Part shown: in pieces, positions 22,130-34,395 of the stretch
Layout of the letters: each line of letters opens with the position of its first letter
How positions within the stretch are numbered: the stretch's first letter is position 1
From: Byssothecium circinans
Taxonomy: Eukaryota > Ascomycota > Dothideomycetes > Pleosporales > Massarinaceae
Assembly: GCA_010015675.1 (NCBI GenBank)
Contig: ML977016.1
Location: 382,839-426,681, forward strand
DNA: 43,843 bases
Reading direction: 5' to 3'
Program-made: the position numbers and the translations under genes
Notes under the pieces: generated by a model
What the model saw: the letters and a program-made list of their open reading frames with translations, nothing else
Databases searched by the model: none
Told to the model about the DNA's origin: nothing

Positions 22130-24431
22130 ATGGCTGAGGGCGTCCGCGATGTGCAGGGCCACCTGCTCTTTGAGGTGGCTACCGAAGTCGCGAATCGGGG
22201 TTTGTGCTTCCAATTGAGCTTTGGAAACTCGGCACTCACATTCTGCAGTTGGTGGTATCTACTCGGTCCTGAAATCAAAGGCACAGGTCACAACAGCCGA
22301 GTATGGCTCATTGTATACATTGCTGGGACCGCTTAACAAGAACTCGGTACGTTCACGTCCAACGCCATGTGAAATGGCCGACTGATGATGGAGCAGGCGG
22401 CCGTCGAAGTCGAAGCGCTAGAACCCACCAACCCAGCCATGGCGGCGACGATCAAGTCCATGAACGAAAGAGGCATCAAAACGCTGTACGGCCGGTGGCT
22501 GATTGATGGTGCCCCGCGCGTGCTTCTGTTCGACACAAGCACTGGCTACAAGTGGCTGGACGAGTGGAAGGGCGATCTGTGGTCGGTCGCTGGCATTCCC
22601 TCTCCGCCCGGCGATTCTGAGACGAACGAGGCCATCGTGTTTGGATACATTGTTGCGTGGTTCCTCGGCGAGGTAGATATGCCTTCTCTGAGTATCTAAG
22701 CCATTGCTGACCAGGTATAGTTTGTGTGTCATGAGACGAAGCGCGCCGTCATCGTCCAGTTCCACGAATGGCTCGCTGGTGTGGCCCTTCCTCTCTGCAA
22801 GAAGCGCCGCATAGACGTCACCACCATCTTCACCACACACGCAACGCTTCTTGGTCGCTATCTCTGCGCTGGCTCGGTTGACTTCTACAACAACCTGCAA
22901 TACTTCGATGTGGATGCTGAAGCTGGAAAGCGTGGGATCTACCACCGGTACTGCATAGAACGCGGAGCTGCACACGCCGCCGATGTATTCACGACCGTCT
23001 CTCACATCACCGCGTACGAGAGCGAGCACCTTCTGAAGCGGAAACCGGACGGCGTGTTGCCCAACGGTTTGAACGTGAAGAAGTTCTCCGCTACTCACGA
23101 GTTCCAAAACCTACATCAGGTGGCTAAGACGAAGATCAACGACTTTGTTCGAGGTCACTTCTACGGCCACAACGATTTCGACCCAGAAAACACGCTGTAC
23201 TTCTTCACCGCTGGCCGATACGAATACCGGAACAAGGGTGTCGACATGTTCATTGAGTCGTTGGCTCGATTGAACCACAAAATGAAGAGCGCTGGGTCAA
23301 ACATGACTGTAGTCGCGTTCATCATCTTGCCCGCGCAAACGCAGTCTTTGACTGTGGAGGCACTGAAAGGACAAGCCGTCATCAAGTCGCTACACGACAC
23401 GATTAAGACTATTGAGGCGAACGTTGGCCAGAAGCTTTTTGAGCGATCAATCGCTTGGACTGATGGGCAAGATATGCCTGATGACAAAGACCTGCTCTCA
23501 GCCTCTGACAAGATTATGCTTCGTCGTCGGTTGTTCGCTATGAAGAGGGGCACCCTGCCGCCCATCGTCACTCACAACATGGTGAACGACGCCGAGGATC
23601 CGGTCCTGAACCAGATCCGTCGATGCCAACTCTTCAACCACTCATCCGATCGCGTCAAGGTCGTCTTCCACCCCGAGTTCCTGAACTCAGCCAACCCAGT
23701 GCTTCCACTAGACTATGATGACTTTGTTCGTGGTACCCATATGGGCGTCTTTGCATCCTACTACGAGCCGTGGGGCTACACTCCTGCTGAGTGTACCGTC
23801 ATGGGCGTACCGAGTATCACGACGAATCTGTCAGGTTTCGGCTGCTATATGGAAGAGTTGATCGAGAACGCGGCCGATTACGGCATCTATATTGTGGATC
23901 GACGGATGAAGGGCGTCGACGACTCAGTCAACCAGCTCGTTGACTACATGTTCGAATTCACCAAGAAGAGCAAGCGCCAACGTATCAACCAGCGCAACCG
24001 AACTGAAAGGTTGAGCGATCTTCTCGACTGGAAGCGCATGGGTATGGAGTATGTCAAAGCGCGTCAACTGGCTCTTCGTCGCGCGTATCCAGCAGCATAC
24101 GAGGAGGACGAAGTACCGGACTTCTTCGGATCTCATGATGCAAAGATCTCGCGGCCGTTGAGTGAGCCAGGTAGCCCGAGAGATCGGTCGGGCATGATGA
24201 CACCTGGTGACTTTGCGTCCCTACAGGAAGGTAGGGAAGGACTTAGTACTGAGGACTACATAGCATGGAAGCTCCCGTAAGTCACTTGTACCCAAGGCTC
24301 AGGCAACATGCTAATGAAGGAACAGGGAAGAAGAAGACCCTGACGACTACCCCTTCCCGCTCACGCTGAAAGCGAAGAAATCTACCAACTCAGGTACCGC
24401 ATCGCCTGCGCTGAACGGAACCGGTTTGTAA
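22130..24431 (+). CDS. gsy1: Glycogen synthase (GT3)
   Basis: UDP-glucose:glycogen glucosyltransferase, cytosolic, the chain-elongating enzyme of glycogen synthesis. Five exons (22130-22199, 22249-22346, 22397-22672, 22721-24276, 24326-24431) join to 701 codons, the usual fungal length. The N-terminal nucleotide-binding loop [17 protein letters not shown] is assembled across intron 1 (donor GTTTGT). Further signatures are [35 protein letters not shown] and [21 protein letters not shown], which holds the two catalytic glutamates of retaining GT3 enzymes. The C-terminus carries [20 protein letters not shown], which matches the regulatory phosphorylation cluster of yeast Gsy2 (family knowledge), and an acidic [11 protein letters not shown] segment. 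Control by phosphorylation and glucose-6-phosphate is therefore expected. No glycogenin or branching-enzyme gene is adjacent. Confidence 0.97.
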
Positions 24432-25476
24432 AGGGCGCCGTACACTGCGACAACAGGATAGAAGAAGATACAGAATAAATTGTGTAAGGGCTATGAGGGA
24501 TGGCGTAAGGATTTCATATTCATTCGGTTGCGACTGCATTGGACTCATTACTGCATGGGGCGAGAGTGCTTTCTGCTGTGTATATTGTGTTCGCTTTGAC
24601 GATAACTGGTGTCGAGGGGAAAGGACTGGATGAGATGTGCGTAACTGCTACGCTATTACCTATCTACACCTCTACTTATTCTCGAATCGATTGCATTGTT
24701 ACCTATTTTAGGTGTTGGTGCTGGAGTGATTGTGTTCGTTTCACATGGAGTCTTGTGAGATTGACGATTGTTTGAGTGTGGTGAACAGACTCGAATCTTG
24801 GTTGCATCAAAAGAGGCTGAATCTGATGTGATATTCTGAATCTGACCAGGGGTTGAGCACGGACTGCACGTTATGCTTCAATAAAGTTTGTTTGTTACCG
24901 TGGAACGGCCAGAAGCTTGGCTTGGCGTCATCACAGATGATTGTTTCGCTGCTTTTGAATGTTCCGCGCCGTTCGCCTGTCAACGCCCTCGACTAACGCC
25001 CAAGCTCTCCCGATCGCCCTGACCCACTTCGTTCGCCTTTTCGCGGCCCAGTCCCTCTCACAGCCGCAGCTCCACTCAGTCACGTAACGAATTCACAGCT
25101 TTGGACTCGCTAGTAGACCTCGCCGTCTGCTCCAACGTAACGCCCCAAGAGGATACATAGCGGTCGACAATGCGCTTTTGCTATACGACGCTCTTCGCAC
25201 GAAGCCCTTCCGGGTCGGTCCGTCTTTGACATTGGGCATTGTGAGCGAACGGGGGCTGTGCTAGCACACCGCTGCCGCTGTACAGACGCACTTGAGTCTT
25301 ACATCTGGGCCTGTCATTCTGCTCATGCGAGAGTTAGACTCAAGGCAGTTCAAGACGTAGTAGCCGTTGCGGGCAACACAGAAGGATACGACACGATCAA
25401 GACCCGCCCTCGAACGACCGATACATACGAAGAGGAGGAGGTGCGGAAATAGTGGGAGCAAGGAGGGGCGGGCAAC
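24432..25476. other. Intergenic, no gene recognised
   Basis: 3' region of glycogen synthase and promoter/leader of the TRK gene. A frame at 24539-24775 looks secreted but has no ATG. Small frames at 25258-25581 overlap the putative leader and are unsupported. Confidence 0.5.
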
Positions 25477-28249
25477 ATGTTCACACCGTGGATCGTGGCG
25501 TTTGCATGGGTGAAGGAGAAGATCAAGCTGCCGTCGAAATGGGGGGCTATCAGGCCGAGCTTCAACTTTATAACCCTGCATTGTGAGTGCCGAATTCCTG
25601 AGATCCGATCTTGACCGAAGTAGAGATTGTACAGAGGAATGCTAACAGAGTGTAGATACGTACCTCATCTCCATGACGATGCTCGGATCTGTCATCCTAT
25701 ATGGTGGAAATAATATGGCCTATGTTGACGCATTGTTCTTTGCGAGTGGATCGTCGACGCAGAGTGGTCTGAATACGATCGATGTCAACAAGCTGCAGAA
25801 GTATCAGCAGGTATGTTAACATGCTTGAGCATACGGCGAGCCCAAACTAACACAAGAATCAGGTCGTGATCATGCTCTTGACATGCATGTGCACACCCAT
25901 CTTCATCAACACCTTTATTGTATTCATCCGCCTCTACTGGTTCGAGAAACGCTTCCAGAACGTCGTCGTAGAGGCACGGAACATGCGGCGCCAACGGACA
26001 AAATCGCGCACAAAGAGCGAGGAGAAACCCGATACCGGACGAGACATTGGGAATGAAGAGAATGGTGTCGGTGATAGGGAGATTGTGGTGCTGAGGGAAA
26101 CCAATGGACATGCCAAAGGACAGAAGATTGACGACGAGGCTATGTTTGAGGAAGGCAAGATGGAGATGGAGAGCGGTTCGGCATCCAACTCTAGCCAGCA
26201 TGGTCACGTCCAACCGGAAGAAGCTCCCCTGGAGAAACTCAACACCGAACAGGTGTTGCAGCGAGGCATCACGTTCGCCGACGAGGTCGCGAGTCCTCTT
26301 GAACGACTTCCCCAACGGAATAAGGACTTGAGCATTGCTTTTGTGGAGAACCAGCGGAACCCAAAGGATGCAGCAACATTTCGAATCCCTGGCCCGAGAG
26401 ACTACGACCTCGGTTTTGTACCCGAGAAGATCGATGAGGGAGAGGAGCTGACTGGACAAGCTTCACACGACGCTAACGACTTGCAAGTCAGGCGCCACCG
26501 CTCGGGGTCTTTGTCAATGCCTCCGGTGGAAGAGAACTCGGATGATCACACTTTGAAGAATCACATCACTATCGATGTACCGGACCGACGCGGACGGCCT
26601 GCTACAGGGCCATCGGCTTACCATCTACGTCGGCGAGGATCAGATGCCGAATCTATAAACCCACCCAACCATCTTCGTCAGAGGACCCGATCGAGGACCT
26701 TGGCCAGCTTCCTTTCCAGAGAGAAGGAAGAGGAAGACCCTATGCCGTATCTTAGCTGGACTCCAACGGTAGGACGCAACTCAGCTTTTGTAGATCTGAC
26801 GGAAGAGCAGAGAGAGGAACTAGGAGGTATCGAATATCGAGCCCTGAAGCTTCTGCTCATCATCTTGGTCTGTTATTATGTAGGCTTTCATCTCATGGGC
26901 ATGGTCATCTTGCTTCCTTGGATCGTCAGCAGCGCAAGATACTCCCAGGTCGTTACAAACATCGGAGAGAGTCCGGTCTGGTGGTAAGTACGCATATTGA
27001 AGTTCCTTTGATCATCGCTTGCTGACATGCACAGGGGCTTCTTTACTCCAGCGTCCATGTTCAACGATTTGGGCTTCACGCTCACCCCCGACTCCATGAT
27101 ATCCTTTCAGCGTGCTATTCTCCCTCTGCTGGTTGGAACATTTCTCATCGTCATCGGAAACACGGGATTTCCCTGCATGCTTCGATTTGTCATTTGGCTG
27201 CTATCGAAGGTAGTGCCCTACCGTGGCGGCGTATGGGAGGAACTGCGTTTCCTACTCGATCATCCTCGTCGGTGCTTCACTCTTCTCTTCCCGAGCGACA
27301 CAAATTGGTGGCTCTTCTGGGTGCTCATCATTCTCAACGGCATCGATTTGATCTTCTTTGTTATTCTCGATGTAAGTCAAAACTTGGGTTGAGCGTGGAA
27401 TTAAAAGCTAACAGTTTACAGCTTCATGACGAAACCGTCTCCAAACTTCCCGGTGGCTTCAAATTCCTCGATGGCCTCTTCCAAGCCGCATCCACCCGTA
27501 CTGCAGGCTTCGCCGTTGTCGATCTCAGCATGCTCCACCCTGCCATTCAAGTCTCTTATCTTATCATGATGTACATATCCGTCTTCCCCATCGCTATATC
27601 TCTACGTAAAACCAATGTATACGAAGAGAAATCCCTCGGCATCTACTCCTCGGACGACGAAGGCGGCGGATCTTCCTACATCGGCACGCATTTCCGTCGC
27701 CAGCTCTCCTTCGATTTGTGGTTCGTCTTCTTAGGCTTCTTCTTCATCTCCATCATAGAAGGCTCACGCCTCGGTAACACCAAGGACGCCTACTTCACCC
27801 TCTTCTCCGTGCTCTTCGAAATTGTCTCCGCCTACGGCACCGTCGGTCTCTCCCTCGGATACCCGGGTACCAGCACCTCCTTCTCCGCACAATTGAAACC
27901 CCTCTCCAAACTCATCATCATCGCCATGCAGGTTCGTGGCCGCCATCGTGGGCTTCCTTATGCGCTCGACCGCGCTATTCTTCTGCCGAGCGAAAGCTTG
28001 CATAAGAAGGAGGAAGAGGATGCTACGAGGCGTGCTCGTCGCAACAGCATGGGCGTGGAGGGACTGGGACCGGTCCCTGGTGTTGATGGGAACACGAACC
28101 TAACGAGGACCGGCACGGCGAGGAGTGGCAATAGCACTCTCAGCAATGGAGAGGGATTCAGGGGTAAATTTAAGATGAGGCATGTGGGAAGGTTTATGAG
28201 TGGGGCTTTGAGCGCTGGACCGACAATTCCCAGAGAGAAACGGGCTTGA
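25477..28249 (+). CDS. TRK1: TRK-type potassium transporter
   Basis: High-affinity K+ uptake system of the plasma membrane. Five exons (25477-25582, 25656-25810, 25863-26983, 27035-27371, 27422-28249) give 848 residues. All four pore loops of the M-P-M fold are visible: SSTQSGLNT (about residue 70), NDLGFTLTP (about 470), ASTRTAGFAVVD (about 600) and SAYGTVGLSLGYP (about 706), each with the filter glycine. Between the first and second M-P-M units lies a ~300-residue charged, low-complexity intracellular loop (about 110-420), typical of fungal TRK proteins. The C-terminus has the conserved IAMQVRGRHRGLPYALDRA and a Ser/Arg-rich tail. The start MFTPWIVAFAW immediately precedes M1 and no better upstream in-frame start is apparent. 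Fungal TRKs are often controlled by kinases acting on the loop; no site can be assigned here. Confidence 0.95.
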
Positions 28250-29047
28250 GTTTCATATCTCCCTTGTCGGTCGTTGTTTTTCCTTCAAAACCAGGTGTAG
28301 GGTGTTTATTTTCAAGCGACTTTATGTATCTTCTTCTTCATCTTCTTGTTTGCATCGGGTTTATTTACTTTGATAAAGATTCTCGGCGGGTGGAGGTGTT
28401 TTTCTGGTATGGCATTGGGATTTAGGGACTATATACCGTGGGTTGGGATGGGCATTTGGTGCTAGAGGGGTCTAGATATACATGGAGCGTTTTCTTTATC
28501 GGGTAGTGGGTTAGGTATACGACTGGTTATACCTGCTAGGGTACATGCACTTGTCAATGAACCAAACTTAAGATTTTTTTCACATGTAGGGCTCGGAGCT
28601 CGAGCGTGCATACAAAGCACTCAACGTCCGACTGTGTTACGGATGACAGCAAAACAGTGCCGGGTCTGGGCTACTGGTGGTACAGACCCATGGATGGTAA
28701 AAGATGTTCACGTCATTAGCCACAAGGGCGTACCTTCCTATCCCTCACACTTTGGTCTGTTTGCGTTCGCTCTTTCCCTCACACATTACCATATCAGTCC
28801 ATGCCCCTCGACACCCCGACACACTCTGTACGCCATGTTGACGGCTCTTCGCCGTTGCCCCCTCAACTTGACAGCCACGGTATCACGGTGACACCCGCAT
28901 CAAGTGCTCTCCCATATTACATGTACCATCTCATCGGCCCCTTTAACCTCTACCTGTACCCTGTCCCCTATTGCGCAGCCACTCACCCTCTTCCATTTTC
29001 GCACATCTCTTTTTCTTTTCCCGCCGTCTTATCACGTTGTCGTGGAT
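28250..29047. other. Intergenic, no gene recognised
   Basis: TRK 3' region and GT25 promoter. In-frame ATGs upstream of 29048 exist (28904) but would add a Ser/Thr/Pro/Phe-rich leader that reads like a C/T-rich 5' UTR. No gene is supported. Confidence 0.5.
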
Positions 29048-30292
29048 ATGCACAGGCACACGAATGTCATGGCGGCATATCTGCTGCGACAGAGCAGAAT
29101 CTTCTTCGCTACTGGATTTGTCCTCTTCTTCCTCTATTCTCTCCAGCGCACGTTCCTGCCTATCGACTCGACCGCTTTCCTCTCGTCTCCCTTGTCACTT
29201 CACAATGGTCTCGACACTGCCAGGACACATACCCTTGATATGGCAGCGAACTCAACGCTTGGGTTCGGCGCTGTCCTCGCTATATCAGCTGCGACGTCGA
29301 AGAGAAGAGCTGGGCTGCTCTGGGCGGCGAACCTCACGGGCATCGAGATCGTGATTCCAGAGCAGCCGGTATGGACAGACGAGGAACTCAAAGCGTTTAA
29401 GAAGAAAGAGGAAAGCCGGATTGACAAGGGCAGTGCCATGGCGTGGCTAGGTCATCTGAATGCACTGAAATGGTTCCTTCAGTCGGGGCTCGAGACGGCA
29501 CTCATCATCGAAGACGATGCGGACTGGGATATCGCGCTGCGGACATCACAGGTCGCCCTCGCTGCAGAGTCCCTACAGTCTATCCTGTCTCCGTCCACCT
29601 CCCCAAAGACATCAACGAGCTCACTCACATCATGGTCCTCACGATTCAACCGTCGCCCCAAACCTCCACTCTCCGATAAAAACGCCAACCCTCACTACTG
29701 GAGCAACACTTCGTCATGGGAACTTCTCCACCTTGGCCACGGCCTCGAACACATCGACGACGACCTCTTCCACCGCATCCACTCGCACCCTTACGCCACA
29801 TATTCCGACGCCACCGTGCCCCCTCAAGACGCCCTCGACGCTACTTCCACCGTCCTCCACAACCTCGCCGTTCCCGAAAAAGGCCGCCTCTGGCATCGCT
29901 CTTTCTGGCCTTTGGGCTCCTATGCGTACGCCGTGACCCGCGCCTCCGCCACCCGACTACTCACCCACTATAGCACGGAGAAAGCAGTCGCCTACGACGT
30001 CGCGTTGCTGGAAGCGTGCCGTGATAAGGCGTGGAGCTGCTGGACGCTGGAACCGGGGCTGATTAACGAATATAAAGTGCCGAGCGAGATCGGCAATGTG
30101 AACCAAGGAGGTGAAATCAAAGAGCAGAATCCGGGATTGGTGGCCGATGAGATCGCTCATACGGCGAATATCAGATGTGGGGTGCGGCAGCCGGGATTCT
30201 GGGTCGACGAGGGTGATATAGAGGGGCGCAGGGAGATGGTGGAACGGGTGACGAAGGGACTTTGTCCTGTGAGGATCGTGGCGGGTGGATGA
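29048..30292 (+). CDS. Family 25 glycosyltransferase, type II membrane protein
   Basis: Single exon of 414 residues. A short cytosolic N-terminus precedes one membrane anchor (IFFATGFVLFFLYSL, about 18-35), so the catalytic part should face the Golgi or ER lumen. The GT25 (LPS-glycosyltransferase) domain shows AISAATSKRRAGLL near its start, GSAMAWLGHLNALKWFL and the metal-binding acidic motif IIEDDADWD. The C-terminal half has WPLGSYAYAVTRASATRLL and AYDVALLEACRD. A Ser/Pro/Asn-rich insert (about 180-225) interrupts the fold after the acidic motif. Donor and acceptor sugars are unknown. The start could also be the ATG at 29069; I chose 29048 because both precede the anchor and it is the first ATG after the pyrimidine-rich leader. 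The family is shared with bacteria, but nothing here shows recent transfer. Confidence 0.85.
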   Translation: MHRHTNVMAAYLLRQSRIFFATGFVLFFLYSLQRTFLPIDSTAFLSSPLSLHNGLDTARTHTLDMAANSTLGFGAVLAISAATSKRRAGLLWAANLTGIEIVIPEQPVWTDEELKAFKKKEESRIDKGSAMAWLGHLNALKWFLQSGLETALIIEDDADWDIALRTSQVALAAESLQSILSPSTSPKTSTSSLTSWSSRFNRRPKPPLSDKNANPHYWSNTSSWELLHLGHGLEHIDDDLFHRIHSHPYATYSDATVPPQDALDATSTVLHNLAVPEKGRLWHRSFWPLGSYAYAVTRASATRLLTHYSTEKAVAYDVALLEACRDKAWSCWTLEPGLINEYKVPSEIGNVNQGGEIKEQNPGLVADEIAHTANIRCGVRQPGFWVDEGDIEGRREMVERVTKGLCPVRIVAGG

Positions 30293-30711
30293 GAAAGGAT
30301 CCAGTGTTGCAATGCATATGAGAGTGAGAAGGAATGAAAGAAGAAGAGAGATGAACGAAGGTGGTACGAAGAGAAGGATCATTACGAATCTTTTCGGCCC
30401 CTACCCTACTGGCTTTTGTTGGCATGCATGCATGCATACATATATCAGTCCTCATCCTTCCACATGTATTCGAAATAGTATAGTATGTTAGACGGCGCAC
30501 TTCAAATTCAAGATTCAAAATCCAAACAAAGAAGGGACTGTACATTGCATCATCATATCCATCATGAACCCAGCGTACAGTACATGTATATCCTGGTCCC
30601 CGAAAATGCACCACAGACCCATCCGTACCATACCACCCTAAAACGCCACCAAGACTGCATTACACAAAATGATCTTATAACGTTCAAAAATGCTCTTACT
30701 CACTCACTGAC
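30293..30711. other. Short convergent spacer
   Basis: 3' ends of the GT25 gene (plus) and the condensin gene (minus) face each other across about 420 bp. It contains gcatgcatgcatgcat-type sequence around 30421-30438 and no supported gene. Confidence 0.6.
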
Positions 30712-33700
30712 TCACTCAATCATCTCACTCTCCAACAAACTATCCACGATATCACTCTCAGTAACCGCAACCCTCCTCGGCACCTCCGTGATATCCCCGT
30801 CGTCCTCGTCCTCGTCCTCATCAAGCGGCATCCTCGTCCCCTCCCCCTGTATCCCCGCCATCATAGTATCCTCATCCTCATCTTCATTGTCGTCCACCTC
30901 CACCTCCGTCGCAGTAGCCGCATCCCCAACCCCAACCCCAGGCACCGGCGTAACACTCCCACTCCCCTCCCTACTCTCCCCCACGCCCGTCTCCGCCTCC
31001 GCCTCCGCCTCTGTCTGAGTAACGACCTCGACCTCCCCCAACCTCTTCGTCAACCCATTATCCAACCTGACCAAAAAATTCCTCTGCGTAGCATCCACGC
31101 CGATCCTGCCCTCGACCGCCTCGCCAACCAACCCATGCAGCCCTCTCAGCGCCTCCTCATCCGCCGCCGCGCCCGCCGTCGCGATCGAAACCTTGGTGAG
31201 CAGCGAAAGAAGCGGTTTCCGCTCATCCTTGCTCGCATGGCCGAGCGCGCGCTCTAGCACCTCGGTCGCGAGCACAACATGCGGTTCCTCGGCCTCCTTC
31301 ATCGTCGCCGTCTTCCCGTCGAGGCCCAGGGCCGTGGCGCCGACGACTTTGCGCCCGTCGGTCCAGTCGGCTAGATGCGCGGTGATGACGGGCCAGCCGA
31401 CCATTTCCTCGTCTTCTTCGATGTCGATGTCTTCGCGCATGAGGAGTAGTTTGACCATTACGGGCACGCTGATTTGAGCCATCAGGAGCGCGTTCTTGAG
31501 CTTGCTGTGGCAGAAGACGGGGATGACGTAGGAGAGCGCTTGTCGGAGCGCTGGGTTGGAGGAGGTTTCGGGGTTGAAGTAGGTTAGGACGAAGGCTTTT
31601 AGGATGTCGGCGGTGGGCGCGGGGGGCAGGATGCCGAGTAAGAGGAGCTTGGAGGAGGCGGTACAGGCCATTAGGCTGATTTGGTTGTTGTCAGATTGTA
31701 GGGCTTTGAGGAGGACTTTGGTGAGGGGTTTGATGAGAGGGTTGGGGGGCTGCGTGGCGGATGTTGTGGAGGTCATCGAGGTGTCGGGGTCGGGTGCCGG
31801 TGGGGCGAGGAGGGTTGGATGTGTGATGATTAAGTCGGTGAGGACTTGGAGGACAATTTCTTTGAGGGCATCGTGGCCTTTTGTGAAGCAATGGAAAAAG
31901 ACGTCTAGGTTCTTTAGGGCGAGGTCCTGAGTGGTTGTTAGCATCTGGGAAAGTGCGTGATTAGGGGAATGAGAATAGTACCTTGCTAAGGAGGGCGCTC
32001 AAGCCTAGACAAATGACACCGCGTTCTCTGATCATTGCCTCTTGACCGCGGACAGCAGGGATGATGAGCGTGTTAAGCATCGTCGTCAACGAGTTGTCCG
32101 ACTCTAAATCGCAATTCACATTCTGTAGTGTGCACTGCGCGATGTGAAGGCACTTCGAGTACACCATGACCTCACGAATGCGCTTCTCCTCCTCTTCTTC
32201 GGGATTGAGTTCTTTTGCGACCTTTGTCTTCTTCTTGGTGCTAACATGGGTAGCAGAACCAGCATCACTGCTGATATCAGACTGAGCTGAGTGGAAGCTG
32301 TCCTCTTGCATTTCGTCCCCACGCTCTGTTGCATCATCATCCATGAGCGTATCACGCACTTCAGCGATGGCTTCCAGGATGACAGCACAGAAGTCTGCCT
32401 CTCCACGGTTGCCACAGCATGTGCGTAACACCTCGACTGCAAGTTTGGTGCACTCTTCCGGAAGCTGAGCACGGGCGAGGGCTCCACGCATGAGGTTGTA
32501 CATCTGTCTTCTCCCAACTTCATCGGCATAGTCGAGAGTTAGCGCGATGTGAAGTAATTGCTGGACCACAAAGTCTTGCTCTTCGACATCTTCCTGTGCT
32601 TCCTCTGCTTCTGCGTCTTCCTCTCCCATCAAGGCGACCTTCTCGACAAGCTCCATGAGGGTGTTGAGATGCTTTTGAACGACAAAGGCGAAGATCTTAA
32701 CTTCGGGCATCTTGTCCTCAAGCATGTCACGCACCCGATCATCTTCAGTGGTACTGCAGTAATCATTCAGCGTTCGTGCGACAAAGGCGTTCTGTGCATC
32801 CAACTCGTTCCAGAACTCGTGATCGAATGAGACAAAGTCCCGGTAGTCAGGTCGCAGTTCCCAGAACTCTCGCATGGCTTCATGTGCGATGCCCTCCTCC
32901 GCCCCTGAGCGCGTGACATCAATGCGTTCTAGAAGTTCGGTGAGAGCGTCTAGATTGAGTGGTGCAGGTTCGCCCGGCTTCTTCTCCTCTGCTGGGCGTG
33001 TGTCATGAGAGGAGGCGCAATCCTCAAGCCAACGCTCGCAGAAGAGACGCGCAGCAGCCTTTCGCACCAAATCGTCTCGGTCCCGTAAGCCCCAGCGTAT
33101 AAGTTTTTCTCGCTCAACAAGTGACATGTGACGGAAGTCGCCTAATGTGGGGAGTATCTTGCCGTAAACTATGCGCCTCATGGAGGCATCCATATCTCGG
33201 GCGCGTTCCAGGATATATCGTAATGTGGACGGCCAGAAAGGCAGATTCTGCAGTACTGCTCGTCGTACTTCTGCGCTGGAGTCATTGATCATGATATCCA
33301 TAAGCTTCTCCAGAATATTGCCCGCAACGTCGTCTTCGCTGTCTTCATCTTCGTTTTCCTCGTCATCATTGCCAGCAAGACGACCCAGACCTAGCACTGC
33401 TTGTACACGGACGGACGGTTCTTTGTCTCTCAGGCGTTTCAGAAACCCAAGCCTGATCAGATCAAATATCTCGTCATCGATCGTTTCGAGGTTGTTCACT
33501 ATATGAGCCACTGTCTGTGTCGCGCGGAATCTAATGACCTTGTCTTTCGCCGTCAAAAACCCGAGGAGTGTGGTAAGGATGTGCGACGTCAGCCGGCTGC
33601 TGGGTGTCTCTCTGAATGCCGCTGCTTCGGTCTCATCTTCAGTCTGGAAAATGGCTTGGTCTACCGAGTATCAGCAATTTGTTCTCTCTATCCTGACAAC

Positions 33701-34147
33701 TCACTCACCCTTCTCAGAAGCATGTTTCAAAAACAACCCCAAGAACCTAATGACCCTATCCCCCACATTCTCTCCCTTCTTGACCCCCAACACTCTAAGC
33801 ACACATCTCAAGACCTCATTATTAAACTCCTCTTCATCAAACTCTTCCTCCTCCCTCTTCCCTTTCTTCTTACCCTCTTGGACCTCAAAACAGCACCGCT
33901 CCTGCAACTTCCTGAGATTCGTCTGCAGTTTCCTCTGCGTCGCTGTCGTATTTTGCGCATCGCTAAATATCTGGCATATCTGTGTACGGAGCGAATTCTC
34001 TGGGCCCTCGTCGGGTACTTCCACCGCGTATGCGGATGTGCGAGTGGATGCGGAGCCGCGGGTTGATTTGAGCGTCGTGGTGCTAGATTTCCTTCCTACT
34101 GTTGCGCCGGAGGAGCGCGTTGAGCGCGTAGATGTTCGACCTGGCAT
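30712..34147 (-). CDS. YCG1: Condensin complex subunit 3 (Cnd3/Ycg1, HEAT-repeat)
   Basis: Non-SMC HEAT-repeat subunit of condensin, required for mitotic chromosome condensation. Three exons (34147-33709, 33660-31982, 31926-30712) give 1110 residues. A basic Ser/Thr-rich N-terminus (MPGRTSTRSTRSSG) precedes helical HEAT repeats, with clear units such as FLKRLRDKEPSVRVQAVLGLG, DSSAEVRRAVLQNLPFW and LRDRDDLVRKAAARLF. The condensin-3 C-terminal domain follows (AMIRERGVICLGLSALLSK joined to DLALKNLDVFFHCFTKGHDAL). The tail is strongly acidic (DEDEDEDDGD). For the last intron the acceptor at 31927 matches the family better than the one at 31945, which would make a 37-nt intron and insert six residues. 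An in-frame ATG at 34231 would extend the N-terminus by 28 Thr/Ser-rich residues that look like leader sequence. Confidence 0.93.
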
Positions 34148-34395
34148 ACTGGCGGAATACGTGGTGTGTGTGTTGACGCTGAGGGGTCGTGTTGTTGTTG
34201 TGTTTGTTTCGTCCGCAAAGGGTAAGGACACCGCGCGGAAGCACGTGCGTCGCAGCTGTTGCGCGAGTCATGCAAATTGCGACATCGGTGGGAAAGAGGG
34301 CTGATTCGCCGAGGTGTCTTTGCAGAGCTCAGTCTTTTACGACTACGTCAATCGCTCTACCAAGGCTACTTCCAGCTGCTCATACAGCTGCGAAC
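34148..34395. promoter_or_regulatory. Short divergent promoter between condensin subunit 3 and cysteine synthase
   Basis: Only 248 bp (or 164 bp if the upstream condensin ATG at 34231 is used) separate the two divergent start codons, so both promoters and both leaders must be compressed here. I see no TATA box in good position. The arrangement is inferred from gene positions. Confidence 0.6.

Noticed and set aside
24539..24775. Frame with a secretion-signal-like start after glycogen synthase
   Set aside because: It begins at TTG, not ATG, lies in the presumed 3' region and ends in AT-rich low-complexity sequence.
30421..30440. gcatgcatgcatgcat alternating run
   Set aside because: Very short simple repeat in a 3' spacer; no sign of a regulatory array.
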